Assembly (NCBI RefSeq): GCF_040869045.1
Contig: NC_090324.1
Span: 58,619,346 to 58,683,345 of the forward strand
Reading direction: 5' to 3'
Origin: Eurosta solidaginis
Lineage: Eukaryota; Arthropoda; Insecta; Diptera; Tephritidae
DNA: 64,000 nucleotides
Made by a program: the position numbers and the translations under genes. The notes below the pieces were generated by a model. It was not told the origin of the DNA, did no database searches, and worked only from the letters and a program-made list of their open reading frames with translations. Position 1 is the first letter of the stretch; every line of letters starts with the position of its first letter. Below, one piece after another: positions 32,181-42,649 of the stretch.

Positions 32181-33033
32181 TGTCTGACTGTTTGGGGTAG
32201 TGAGTAGCGGCGGCAGGCATGTATGCTTGCATCCCATATAATTTTAATAACAATTTAAATTTTCTTAAGTCTACTCCCTAGAGCTATCTAATAGATCGAA
32301 TGGAAACCAAAGATATATGTAAGGAGAAAAACCCGCTTAAAATTAACTTTCAAGAAAAATCAAAACAAAATTACAACATAAAATTTCAATTCAATTCAAT
32401 TCTTTGTAAAAAAAGAATAAAAAAGAAAACAAAAGGGTGAGTTCCTTATATCCGTACAAATAAATACTTATGAGCCACCCTAAAGTATTATCCTAGCTAC
32501 ACTATTCAAGAACCCTAATCCCTGACTTACCGCAAACGCACAAGTAAATCCAAAATCAATTTTGGACAAAGAAAAAGTAGGTCATCAAAGTAAAAGAATT
32601 TATGTGTATATCAAAAGAAAAGGACGAAGCAAAAGTAGGTCATCAAAGTAAAATAATTTATGTGTATATCAAATTGCCAATGTATGTTTGTGACGCTTTT
32701 ATGTATGTAGATATGTTCGTTGCAATCTGTTGTTCTTTTTCTTATTTATTAATTCCTGTTCTATTTTTGCAAGATCGGGAATCTTTGTTAAAGATATGTA
32801 CATACAACTAAACAAGTGTATTTTAATAAATTTTTGAAGTTTTTCTCAAAACACTCACCAAGTTACTCCTTTTCTCCAACGGCGCCGCTGCAGTTGAGTA
32901 GCTGAAACAAAACAAGTAAGGACGGGACTGTCTTCGGTTGTGCCGAAGACTTCGTACCTTTCATGAATGGGGTTGAACAATAATCTTATCCAGTTCGTAA
33001 TCCGATTAGGATGTATAAGATAAGAAATATATA
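32181..33033. repeat. Probable Gypsy LTR remnant and 5' part of a dispersed repeat
   Basis: 32173-32880 is AT-rich and probably includes the Gypsy LTR. A 58-base direct repeat (AGTAGGTCATCAAAGTAAAA units) lies at about 32576-32685. 32915-33033 begins AACAAGTAAGGACGGGACTG and has a perfect hairpin at 32930-32950 (GTCTTCGG, loop TTGTG, CCGAAGAC). It appears to be the left half of a dispersed repeat into which the next transposon inserted. Confidence 0.45.
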
Positions 33034-33048
33034 CAGACCAATTCTAAA

Positions 33049-34308
33049 TATTCTCGCGGAATTTTGTTCTCGCTGATTTCTTTATTCCCGCAGAAAAATT
33101 CTTCCAATTCTTTTCTCCTAGGGAGAAGAAAAATTGGGGAATAGGAAATTCGAATTTTCAAAGTCAGCTGTTTTGTCAATTGAAATTTCGTTGCGCATTT
33201 TTTATTTTGTTTAAAAAATTTAAAAGTTTAATTATTGTTGCGAATTTGTTTGAAAATAAGAAATAAGGTATAAACAATGCACATTATTGCATTTCATATG
33301 GTATTCACTGAAATGAGTAATGAATTGGTGTCATAGCAACATCAACAGAGGAGCATAAAAAGAAGACGGCGGGATAACACAAATCCGCCGGAGTTGCCTG
33401 CATTCATTCTACAAAGCAATTTTCTGGCGGCCAAGTCGAGTTGAGTTCGCCTTTCGCCATATGCCAAAATCTAATTAAGCCTTCTTAAAAAATCCTTGCG
33501 CAATTACTATATGGCTGCATCAAATATACAAAGAGCTCTTCCGTTGGTTATGATATACTTTTCGACTTAAAATAATGAATATTGTGGTTGTTGTTGTATT
33601 AACAGTGAGAATATTGTGGTAGAATGTAAATACATATTTTAGCACAAATAAGTGTTCTTTCTTAAAAGAATCAATTTCCTTTAACTATTTAGATGCATTC
33701 CCTTTAACTACACCCAGAAAAAAACTTCTCCGTATTGAAGAAAAACAGCTATAAAAACGAAGAAAAATGGGAATGAAATGGCACTTAAGAGATTTTATCC
33801 TCATTCGCATGGCCAAAATTTCTTCAAAATGAGGAAAAATTACTTGTTTGTTTTAATGAAAAATATGCTTCGAATATAAGAGATTTTGTACAATTGAAGT
33901 AAATTATGTATTTAAATCATGGAAGAGTTTACTCTGAAATAAATATGTTATCTCTTACTATGAACAAGAAAATAATTGTTGTAGAGAAATTTTATATAAA
34001 GTCAGAGTAAATTTTATACTCAAAGCAAGCAGTATTTTCCTAAATAAAGGTATTGTTTTCTTCCTTTTGAAGATAATATCTTGCTATTATTATTATATAT
34101 AATAAAACGCTCATAAATGTAAGGTTTTCATAAAAGAAATACTTATTAAACTTTTTATTGATAAAGAAAGAATTTTAAGATGTACATACATATGTGTGAA
34201 TCGATGAATTTTTAATTCGCTTATTTGTAATATTTCAGATAACAGTCATTAATATTGACGTACTTATATTTAAAAATTATTGGCATATACATAGTCAGTA
34301 TTTTATTA
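33049..34308. other. Transposon left flank, non-coding
   Basis: Between the left TIR and the end of ORF2 I see no gene. 33080-33170 contains subterminal A/T-rich inverted words (for example TTCTCCTAGGGAGAA at 33113). The rest is AT-rich and includes AATAAA-like signals suitable for polyadenylation of the minus-strand genes. Confidence 0.4.
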
Positions 34309-36713
34309 TTAAAAAAAGAATTTTGGTCGCAAAAAAGTTTGACTGTTTACAATGTACGTGTGGATTGGTGGGTATTTCAATTCATTTGCATTTATGATTT
34401 TAAATATACTACTTTTTGACAAATAGTGACGATGATACTTTAAGACATTTATTAAATTACAAAATAAAAATACTTCTTCGTTTATAACCAAAATTTCCAA
34501 TACTTGATAGGGTACAAAAGTTGGGGTGTTAAAAAATATAAAGTAGTCTCTTTTATATGTTGTGCCACATAGTTTAAAACTTGAGTGGCACATACAATGG
34601 TCAATACTGTCTTCAGAAAGTATATTTATGATTTTGTCAAAGTATTTTGATGACGTCGCTGCATTCTTTTTGCTGCTTAACGTGTAAGTAATTTCCTTAA
34701 AATTAAAAATTATTTCAGAGAAATTCATACAAAATTTCAAAGCCAAAGATAACGTTAAATTTATTCTTGAGGTAATATTTTTCGAATATGATTTCAACTG
34801 TCTGTGCTTGGATTCAAACGGCAGCGTCCACAAATATTTTAAAGGACCTGACATTTGAATAATTCTACAATAGTGAGTGAGGAGATGGTGCTTTGGTTTA
34901 AGAGTGTCATTGAAAAGTTTAGAGTATTCCTTGTTGTGGAATATAATACGATCTCTTAAATTGTCTATATCCGATTTAGTATATTCAGACAAAAGTAATA
35001 AATCTAAGAGCTCTATAAGGTTTAAAACGAATTTCCACAAGTTATCACTCTCATCAACTGCGTCGCCTATAATCAATGGGAAAAAATGAGCAAATGTTAA
35101 CATTTCCCTTCCCGACAATTTTAATTTAAATGTTTTTAAATTCTGCATCTGAAATGGTGGAGAAGAGTTTCCCACTTCAGTCTCGCCATACGCAAATGTT
35201 TGTTTACGAATGTTTAAAAATTCTATATCAAATATCTTTTGTTGAATATAATGTAAACTTATATGGCAAAATCCGTATTTAAAAATGCCTTCAAAGATGT
35301 CATGAAGTAAATCTACAGAGAAGTTCTCCGTTACGTGGAAATTATTGACATTATTAAAAATGGAAAACTCTCTTATGCCAGTTGTTTCGAAATCGTCCAA
35401 AGAAATATCGTAAGCGTAATTTTGTTTGTTTCTTAATTGACTTATATCTTCAATAAAGGCGGATTTGGCTTCACTTTTATCAATTTTGCAAAATCGGCAA
35501 TAATGTTTGGAGGAAAACGAACATTGTTAAGCGCTAAGTTATCTCCAATTATCAAGCCAAGACATAAATAAATTCTTTTCTTGCCATTCGATGTTTCAAT
35601 TTCAATACCATTTCTTTCCAAATCGTTTAATATTTCTATCAACTTATAAAATGATTTGCCATTACCAAATTCTTTTACATCTTGTGACTTAAAAAGTGCG
35701 GCTATAAAAATACTTTGAAGCTTATGTTTTATAGAAGTTGGTGCCGTGGGAAAGGAATAATATGCTGCCAAAACTGATGAACTATGTGAACCTAAGGGAT
35801 TGTTAACTTCGAAGTCGTCGAAATATAGAAAATACGGGATTACGAACTTATTTTTAAAACTTTTAACTTTAGTTTGCCAAATATCACTATTTACAAAATT
35901 CTTCAAAACTTCGTTATTAGCGGATAAACTATCTGCATTTTTGTGAAAATGTTCGTACATGCCTGGCAATTCAAAAAACTTTTTTGTTTGAAATTTAATT
36001 GGAAATAGCACACCCTTTACCAGTGCTGCATCTAATTGGTTTGTGTGTCTAGTTTGTAAGCTAATTATTGAATTATTGATGGTGATAACTTGTGGACTTT
36101 CATATAAATTCAAATCTTTAAGAGTTTTAATAAATTTATATTCTGAACTTAATTGTTCAAATGGATCGCTACATACAGATACTAATTCTTCAATACTGCT
36201 TTTAATATCTTCTTTACTTGTAGAATCGAAATTGTTTAGTAAATTATTTAACTGATTCTTCAAAGGACACAGAATCATATTTCTCACATCTTTCTGCAAC
36301 TCAAGAGTTTCTTTTCTAGGACAATTTTTTTTGGCGTATTGTTTCATGGAAAGTTTGAGGCATCCAATTTTTAGAGTTTATTGGCTCTCATTTAAACTTA
36401 CTAAGCTACTGAAATTATTTGTACTTTGATAACAAGTATCTAATATTAAGTTAGGTACGATTGAAGTAGTATCACATGAACTGTCGATTACTTGTTCTTC
36501 ATTGTTTAATAAAATACTGTTATATCTTTTGTTTTCATTACGCATATGTCTACAAAGCGTTTTAAGATTAGTAAATGATTGGTTACAAGTTGTATATCCA
36601 CATTTATACATATCATTTGGTGATAAGCAATGAATAATTTTGAAATGCTTAAATAAATTTTCGCATTGTTCGAAAGATTGTTTACATACAAAACATTTAA
36701 TCCCTACTTCCAT
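34309..36713 (-). pseudogene. Transposon ORF2: two C2H2-type zinc fingers plus transposase-like region
   Basis: The ATG at 36713-36711 opens a frame of about 800 codons ending at 34309. Residues 6-60 hold two fingers (CFVCKQSF...HFKIIH and CGYTTCNQSF...CRHM). Then come FLYFDDFEVNNPLGSH (about 35840), LIIGDNLALN (35545), HYCRFCK (35490), ENFSVDLLHDIFEG (35325) and KPKHHLLTHYCRI with ESKHRQLKSY (34900-34800). Aspartates in DDFE and SVDLLHD are candidate catalytic residues. The pattern resembles CACTA/DUF4218-type transposase proteins. One in-frame TAA (36378-36380) and one frameshift (about 35515) break it. No introns are evident. Confidence 0.75.
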
Positions 36714-37202
36714 TTTCAATTACTTTTTTTATATAATTTAATACTGTACACAAAGTACTACTTTTTTCATGTGATTTCAAAGTAAAGTCATAAAAAAATT
36801 GCTGGATAAAAAGCCAAATAGATTTGCATTCAAAAGGATACTTAAGATTAAGTACATGGAATATCTTAAAGCATACATCAACACATTTTATGACATTATC
36901 AAACTTATAAAATATATTTGCGAAGTAAACAAAATATTCTTTACATTCAAAAAAGTTCTCTCCTATAACACATATTATGGGTTGAATGGTGTCTTTGTCT
37001 TTATAATTTTCATCAACCATTAATTTAAGCTTCGATTGAAGCTCAGAATTTGTTGCTGCGCATATCATAAAGCTATTTCTAGAATCTGCAATAGTGGGCT
37101 TTACTAAATGTTTCTTGTTCGTTTGCTTGCTCCCTTTATATTTTCGGCTGGCTGGAACTAAAACTGAGTGTAAAAGGTACCATATAACAGAATCCGTTGC
37201 GC
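36697..37202 (-). pseudogene. Transposon ORF1, last exon
   Basis: The acceptor TTAATTTCAG precedes base 37202. The exon is open to TAA at 36699-36697 and encodes TDSVIWYLLHSVL, KPTIADSRNSFMI, IQPIICVIGENFFECKEYF and a helical end VLNLKYPFECKSIWLFI. Its length of 506 bases fits phase exactly: two bases complete the codon begun in the previous exon. Its stop overlaps the ORF2 start by 17 bases. I recognise the pattern as one found repeatedly next to C2H2-transposase ORFs in arthropods but know no assigned function. Confidence 0.7.
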
Positions 37203-37255
37203 CTGAAATTAATTTGATCAATAAAATAATTAAACTCATTATTCCATTTTAATAC

Positions 37256-37418
37256 ATTGGTTAATTTGTTCTTCCTTAAAAAGCTTCCAGGTTTCTAAAC
37301 TGTGCGAGTCTTTTATATAAATGTTAAATAGATGGCGTACTGCTTGCGTAAAATGGATCCATTTTTCAAACAACAAATTCTTCTTTCCTGGATACAATTT
37401 GTTAAAATCAGCGTCAAT
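37256..37418 (-). pseudogene. Transposon ORF1, penultimate exon
   Basis: Bounded by acceptor TTGAATTATAG at 37419 and donor GTATTA at 37255. It encodes IDADFNKLYPGKKNLL, EKWIHFTQAVRHLF and SLETWKLFKEEQ. Its 163 bases leave one base over, matching the next exon. The intron behind it is only 53 bases, typical of flies. Confidence 0.7.
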
Positions 37419-37475
37419 CTATAATTCAAATATGAAAGCAATATAACTTTACTCTTATGACTTACATTCAAACTC

Positions 37476-37585
37476 ATTGGGCCTCATGCCTTAAAGAGGA
37501 GTATTTGGTCAGATTCGACTTGGCTTATTTTTGGTAAAACGTGGACTTTAAAATACATAATCTCTTTTTAAGCATGAGGCCCAAT
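37476..37585. repeat. Short palindromic insertion (MITE-like) in an ORF1 intron
   Basis: ATTGGGCCTCATGCCTTAAA at 37476-37495 pairs with TTTAAGCATGAGGCCCAAT at 37567-37585 (one-base bulge), with about 70 bases between. It lies in the intron 37419-37601, without touching either splice site. The size and inverted ends suggest a tiny non-autonomous element. A clear target duplication is not visible. Confidence 0.6.
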
Positions 37586-37601
37586 ATATTATGAGTTATA
37601 C

Positions 37602-37774
37602 CAATAAATGTCCAAAACTCTGCTTATATATGGGCCATTCTTGCAAAATAAAATCAAGGGTTGTATCAGCCTCCAGCATTTGATGTCTCTCCTCAAAAGT
37701 CAATATCCATTTGGTTTCCAATTCATCAAATGGATCGACGTTGTATTTAAGCCACGATTTTTCTTCAGTGTGGT
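37602..37774 (-). pseudogene. Transposon ORF1, internal exon
   Basis: Acceptor CTATTCCTTTCACAG and donor GTATAA flank 173 bases that encode SWLKYNVDPFDELETKW, TFEERHQMLEAD and FILQEWPIYKQSFGHLL. The exon ends in phase 0, matching the next one, but starts with two spare bases while the preceding visible exon ends in phase 0. One exon between 37775 and 38312 is therefore missing or unrecognised. Confidence 0.65.
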
Positions 37775-38312
37775 CTGTGAAAGGAATAGTTTAATTTCAT
37801 TTATTATAAGCGGTTTTTTTCTACGAGTATATGTATATTAATGTTGAAATGAACAGTTTTGTTGCAGTATCACCCGATCAAATGGTAATAAAATGGTGAA
37901 AGATATTATATATAAATTTTGGTCTTAATTGAAGACACTCCTTTACCGTCTCTAATCAATGCAAACATTTTTATGTTATATTTCTCACCATTTTTTTACC
38001 GCTGGGACGGGTGAGGCTGAAAAATTCGTTCATTTAATTTTTAATGATCACCTTCCACACCCACTCTGAATCCCTCTAACACTCCCCGTTCCTACTTACA
38101 TGTACAGAAGTTCCTTTCCATTGAGGGTTGTTCCTTTTCATTGGGCTTTTTAGATATAACCCCATCAAACCGGAGTTTTGATAAGGATTTGTGATATTTG
38201 GTATATAAAGACCCGCCTGGCTTCTGGCCTTTTTTATGTATGTAATATATATCCTGATAAAGGCAAGAAAATTACATTAATTTTTAAAATATTACGGATT
38301 TTTATTGTATAC
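37775..38312. other. Intron-like stretch of ORF1, possible lost exon
   Basis: The splice phases on either side do not agree, so an exon is expected here, but I find no open frame with good splice sites. The stretch includes the palindromic-looking CATTGAGGGTTG/CATTGGGC region near 38120 and is otherwise AT-rich. Confidence 0.35.
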
Positions 38313-38522
38313 CTTCGATTCGCTTAAAAATAAAGATGTGATCTGATTAGCAAGTGACTCAAATGTTTTTGGATTTGTGTTTACACCGGAGGATATCAAA
38401 TAGGCTGCAATAGTAGCTGCAAGCAATTTCCTATATTTCGGATTGAGAACTTGTTGCTTACTGTAGTACTCCAAAATATGTTTTCCGTCGACCGATTTAT
38501 TCAAAATGTCTTCCAGTGTTTT
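38313..38522 (-). pseudogene. Transposon ORF1, internal exon
   Basis: Acceptor ACATACATTTAG at 38523 and donor GTATAC at 38312 enclose 210 bases, all open: TLEDILNKSVDGKHILEYY, then RKLLAATIAAYLISSGVN and LANQITSLFLSESK. Phase 0 on both sides. Confidence 0.65.
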
Positions 38523-38629
38523 CTAAATGTATGTATGTAAATAAAAAAAATTAGTTCTAGTTATGACGAGATGCAACAAGTGATGGAGAATGTCAACCAT
38601 CCAGAAATCATGCTGGGATGGACTCCAAA

Positions 38630-38830
38630 TAATCCCGCAAAAGTCCCGAAATGACCCCGACGGGATCCCGGACTGATCCCGAAAACCATTCAGAAATGAT
38701 GCCGAAAGGGTCCCAAATGATCCCGTATCAGTCGAGAAAAAGTCCCAAAATGACCACGACGGGATCCCGGACGGATCTCGAAAACCATCCATTTATGATA
38801 CCGGAAGATACCCCAAATGATCCCAAAATA
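38630..38830 (+). repeat. GATCCCG-rich minisatellite
   Basis: Two long units about 117 bases apart share CGACGGGATCCCGGACTGAT / CGACGGGATCCCGGACGGAT (38659, 38758) and a GAAAACCATTC-like neighbour. The whole stretch is built from TGATCCCGAAA-like words. It lies in an ORF1 intron. A looser relative occurs at 51060-51165. Confidence 0.7.
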
Positions 38831-39029
38831 CATACAAAGACCATACTCCACTTAATGTTCCGCCAGAAAATAGTTCATCAAAAACCGCAAAAGGGCCAGA
38901 AAAAGTGGTTAATACAAATTCCTTTCTTAACGATACATCGTTTCAATCTGATGACAATGACGAAGCTATACCATATTTATGAATGCACTCTAGCACTTGA
39001 ATTAGTTGTAGATACATACAAGTACATAC

Positions 39030-39095
39030 CTCTGTAATAATCGAATCCCCTAATAATGCGGCCCCACCACATACAGTTGTCTGCAAATTAACACC
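39030..39095 (-). pseudogene. Transposon ORF1, short exon
   Basis: Acceptor CTTTTGACTAG and donor GTATGT bound 66 bases that encode GVNLQTTVCGGAALLGDSII. Phase 0 on both sides. It sits between the exons at 38313 and 39159 in the correct order and frame. Confidence 0.6.
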
Positions 39096-39158
39096 CTAGT
39101 CAAAAGAAAAAAATATAAGAATCTAAAGTATAAGTAAAATGCATTATATGTATATTAC

Positions 39159-39300
39159 CTGTTCGTTTTGCCAATTGAGAAGATTATGTTCAAAAATTAC
39201 CCTTTGTCCATAATTTGCTGTTCCGAGAAGGGTATCCAAATGGCTTGACTTCAATAGCAACAAAGATTCCTTGGTAAAGCCGGCGTTTATATGTATGTAC
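39159..39300 (-). pseudogene. Transposon ORF1, early exon
   Basis: Acceptor ACATTTAG at 39301 and donor GTAATA at 39158. After one spare base the frame reads NAGFTKESLLLLKSSHLDTL, then GTANYGQRVIFEH. The short helical stretch followed by a G-x-R/K-x-x-F pattern recalls small helical (SAM-like) domains. A first exon is likely upstream, around 39412-39360, where an ATG opens MDELDKIVK before a TAA. Confidence 0.55.
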
Positions 39301-39412
39301 CTAAATGTAAATAAAATAATAAAACCATTTAATAAACCAATTAATTACCGCGGAAAACGTCAATGAACAAGTCTCCACGTAATTATTTTACGATTTTGTC
39401 CAATTCGTCCAT

Positions 39413-40541
39413 TTCTTTATTAATTTTTGATAATTTGCACAATTTATTTTACCAGCTCAAACAACTTCTTACGCCAAAAATTATAGAGTTGAGTAACACA
39501 TTCACGAGTTCAAAATTGCTTCGTTTTGCACATCTACGTCACACTTGACTGCTTCAGCAAATGAAAGAACGAGAGAAAGAAACAAGAGCTAAAGGAAAAT
39601 GACGTAAAAGTTGCTCATAAAATACAGCTGAACTAATGTTTACATGCGCAATGCGCCACCTTCTATAATTCCATCATGATGTTACTGTGCCGACATTCAT
39701 AGAAACGGTAAAATACATGGTTGCCATATATCTTCTTCGACTGAAACGCGTTAGTAAAGGCATTGGTAGATTTCGGGTTATTTAATAACTTCAGTTAAAA
39801 GATATTAATATGTTAGAAATACTTTTATAATTTTTCAAGCGTACGTACGCTCAGCGACCAACATTGCTGTACGATTAGCTTTCATGCAGTTTACGCCTCG
39901 TGTGGTCGACAGCAAAGCGTACAGATTTCGCCTGCAGCGTCTAATACGCGTAGCCTCGTGTGCACCATGCCTAAGTAAAACATTTCGTTTTTAATTAATT
40001 AAATATACAAACATGTAATATGCATTTTTAGATATTCAAAATGAAAATAACGAGTGCGCAACAATTCGAGGTTCTTGACGACAATGAAAATAATGCTATT
40101 AGACTTTTTGAATCCTCTCAATGCATAGACAAATATGCATATGTATTTTATTTATTGTAAATATGGTAGGTGGCAACAATGCCATCAAATCGAAAATAAC
40201 AAGGAAATAGCGTACATCAAAATAAACGCCATGGTTGCATATTTCAAGTAAGATTTTACTCGTTTGAGGGAAATTTTTGGCAATTTGGTGGTATTCAAAA
40301 TAAAGACAAGTTTTTTTTGATATAGATATGGGCTTTTTTCTCAGTGTAGTGAAAAAACTCCTATGAAATGGCAAAGAAATCTCCCTCTCCCTTACATTCA
40401 TAATACCTACTTTTCACCCATAACCGGTTTCCGCTTTTTCGAACATTGTTCAGAATAGGAGGAAAGGGAGAAGTGAAAAAACTCACAAGGAATTTTTATT
40501 TAGAATACGAGGAATGGGAAAAAACTCGCACGGAATTTTCG
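39413..40541. other. Transposon right flank, non-coding promoter side
   Basis: No gene is visible upstream of ORF1. 40445-40541 holds two imperfect direct copies of a GGGAAAAAACTCGCACGGAA / GTGAAAAAACTCACAAGGAA unit ending in TTTAGAAT, i.e. subterminal repeats. The minus-strand promoter of ORF1 should lie here but I cannot mark it. Confidence 0.4.
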
Positions 40542-40559
40542 TTTAGAATTGGGCTGATA

Positions 40560-41200
40560 GTGAACAGATCTACATACCTAAACGATTTTTAAGATAAATA
40601 TAAAATAAAAAATAGGTAGGTACTTTGTGTGAGGATGCTAAGTTTCAGATTTTTTGTGGTCTGCGTGTAAAAACTACGACTACGAAACACGTATTTCAAC
40701 AATATATGACGTAAACGTAACTATTTGATGAAATTTTATGAATTTTGAAGCTTCTAGCCTTAAGAAAGGGGAACAGCTTATATGGGGTATATAATATATG
40801 TACCACCGATCTCTATGATTTTTTCAGACAACAATATATGCTATATACGTAAACATTTGGTGAAATTTGAAGCTTCTAGCTGTTAAAATGGGGCAGAAAT
40901 TGCGCAAAGTTTCTTATCTGAACAATCGGTTGCATGAGATATATACTATATATACCACCGATCTCAATAATTTTTTCAGACAACAATATATACTATACAC
41001 GTAAGCATTTGGTGAAATTTGAAGCTTCTAGCTGTTAAAATGGGGAAGAAATTGCGCAAAGTTTCTTATCTGAACAATCGGTTGTATGAGATTATATATA
41101 CCACCGGTCCCTATGATTTTTTCAGACAACAATATATGCTACACACGTAAACATTTGGTGAAATTTGAACATATCTAAACGATTTTTAAGATAAATATAA
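40560..41200 (+). repeat. Satellite-like repeat, about 150-bp units (locus 1)
   Basis: Units share TTTTTTCAGACAACAATATA, then ACGTAA(G/A)CATTTGGTGAAA, GAAGCTTCTAGCTGTTAAAA and TTTCTTATCTGAACAATCGG. Starts of the CAGACAACAATATA word at about 40823, 40977 and 41123 give a period near 150. The same array occurs at 42650-43020 and 55830-56560. Confidence 0.85.
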
Positions 41201-41204
41201 AATA

Positions 41205-41630
41205 AATAAAATTAAAGAAAAAACAACTTTTTTAAAAATAAGCTTTTATTATTTTGGTTAATAAAATTAACTAAAAAGTAAACAATAAATTGACTCTAAA
41301 GAAATATAACACTTTATAAGTTCATTGTAAGCTTAAACGATAATTAGGCTTTTTCGTCTGCGACAAAAAAAATCTATATTGTACATAATTATATATTTTT
41401 AACATTAAAACTTTACACCTAAATTATTAAATCTTACAGTTTATATCACAGTCCTAATTATTCTAATAAAAAACGTCTTAAATTTTGATGGTATAATTAG
41501 AACATTTAGGATCTCATTTTCTTGCTATCGCAATGTATGTCAATTTATTGTTTACTTTTTAGTTAATTTTATTAACCAAAATAATAAAAGCTTATTTTTA
41601 AAAAAGTTTTTTTTTCTTTAATTTTATTTT
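41205..41630. repeat. Long-hairpin element (MITE/foldback-like)
   Basis: AAAATTAAAGAAAAAACAAC at 41207 through AACAATAAATTGAC at 41292 reads in reverse complement at 41540-41628, giving arms of roughly 85-90 bases with few mismatches around a 250-base AT-rich centre. No ORF is present, so it is non-autonomous if mobile. Confidence 0.75.
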
Positions 41631-42649
41631 TTACTTTTTAGTTTAAGTATTGAAGTCTTGAGCCTGGGCATTCGCGCAATTTTAGTGATGTAAATTGCAT
41701 GGCGCCAGCGCCAATGCGGTGCCAGCTCAATGGTAGCTCATTGACGAAATTACTCCAAGCGAATTTTTGACGCTTCTTAGTAGTGAGTGCGTAGTACATT
41801 TTACTTGCGCTATTGAGTGAAACGACTTTTGTGTGTCAGGCACGAGTTTGGTGTTATTGGCGCTACTGGCAATGATGACACTGAGCTGTTGACGGTAGCG
41901 CTGGTAGTTCAGATTTTGAATCAGAGGAAGAATTGATGACCCGTGTGAATTATTATGGCTTTGGCCGTGTAAATTATTATGGTGTATTTGTATATTTTAG
42001 ATTTAATGCACAATTAATATTTGGGTGTTTGAGCTGCCAAATAATAACAGTAGTATTGCTAAAGTGCTGCTTAGTTGATGGAATGTCGCGAATTTCTTAG
42101 CGATGATCAGCAGATTGTCAATATTTTGTTCAACGGACGCGCGAAATTGCCACATCTGCTCAAATTTTCCAAGATTTTCCATTCTTGATTTAACTTAAGC
42201 TGTTATGCCAATATTTTCAGCCAGCTTTTTTCAAATAGGTAATTTTTCCAAAAGCAAAAAAAATTACAGAAAAGATTACAGAGTTAAACAGCCTTAAATA
42301 TTCAGCTATGTTGGTTATACACAGAAATACAACAGAGGGTTGTGTCACCGCTTTTCGCAAGCGTTGAGATTCACCATGCGTGACACGCGTGATTCACCAC
42401 GTCCAAATATCACAATCCACGGATAGGTACCGGCGGGTTTGTATGGGACTTAGGCTGTTATGCCAAAGTAAATACAAATCTTTACCGATAATTGTGTTAT
42501 CGATTAATTTATCGAATTCTAACAAAGTAATATTGCATTGTCATCGGAGTTATAAATGTGTGCAAAATTTCAGCTCAATCGGACACCGGGAAATTTAACT
42601 TGCAAGATTCCATTACAGACAACAAAAGTGAAACTAAATAAAAGCTTAT
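41631..42649. other. No recognisable gene
   Basis: Moderately GC-rich for the window at 41650-41900, then AT-rich. I find no protein-like frame on either strand. The ORF at 42380-42598 has no motif. Confidence 0.4.

Larger units (their letters stand above)
33034..40556 (-). mobile_element. DNA transposon with 15-bp TIR, ATA target duplication and two genes
   Basis: The left end (33034-33048) reads CAGACCAATTCTAAA and the right end (40542-40556), in reverse complement, reads CAGCCCAATTCTAAA: 14 of 15 match. Both are flanked by ATA (33031-33033 and 40557-40559), a 3-bp target duplication. Subterminal short repeats of the type CGCACGGAATTTTCG occur near both ends (33053, 40527). Inside are two minus-strand genes: spliced ORF1 and zinc-finger ORF2. 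CACTA-type elements also make 3-bp duplications and carry subterminal repeats; the terminal CAG here is not the canonical CACTA. Superfamily assignment is tentative. Confidence 0.8.

Noticed and set aside
39363..39548. Plus-strand ORF at the right side of the transposon
   Set aside because: It is the antisense of the likely first exon and promoter of ORF1.
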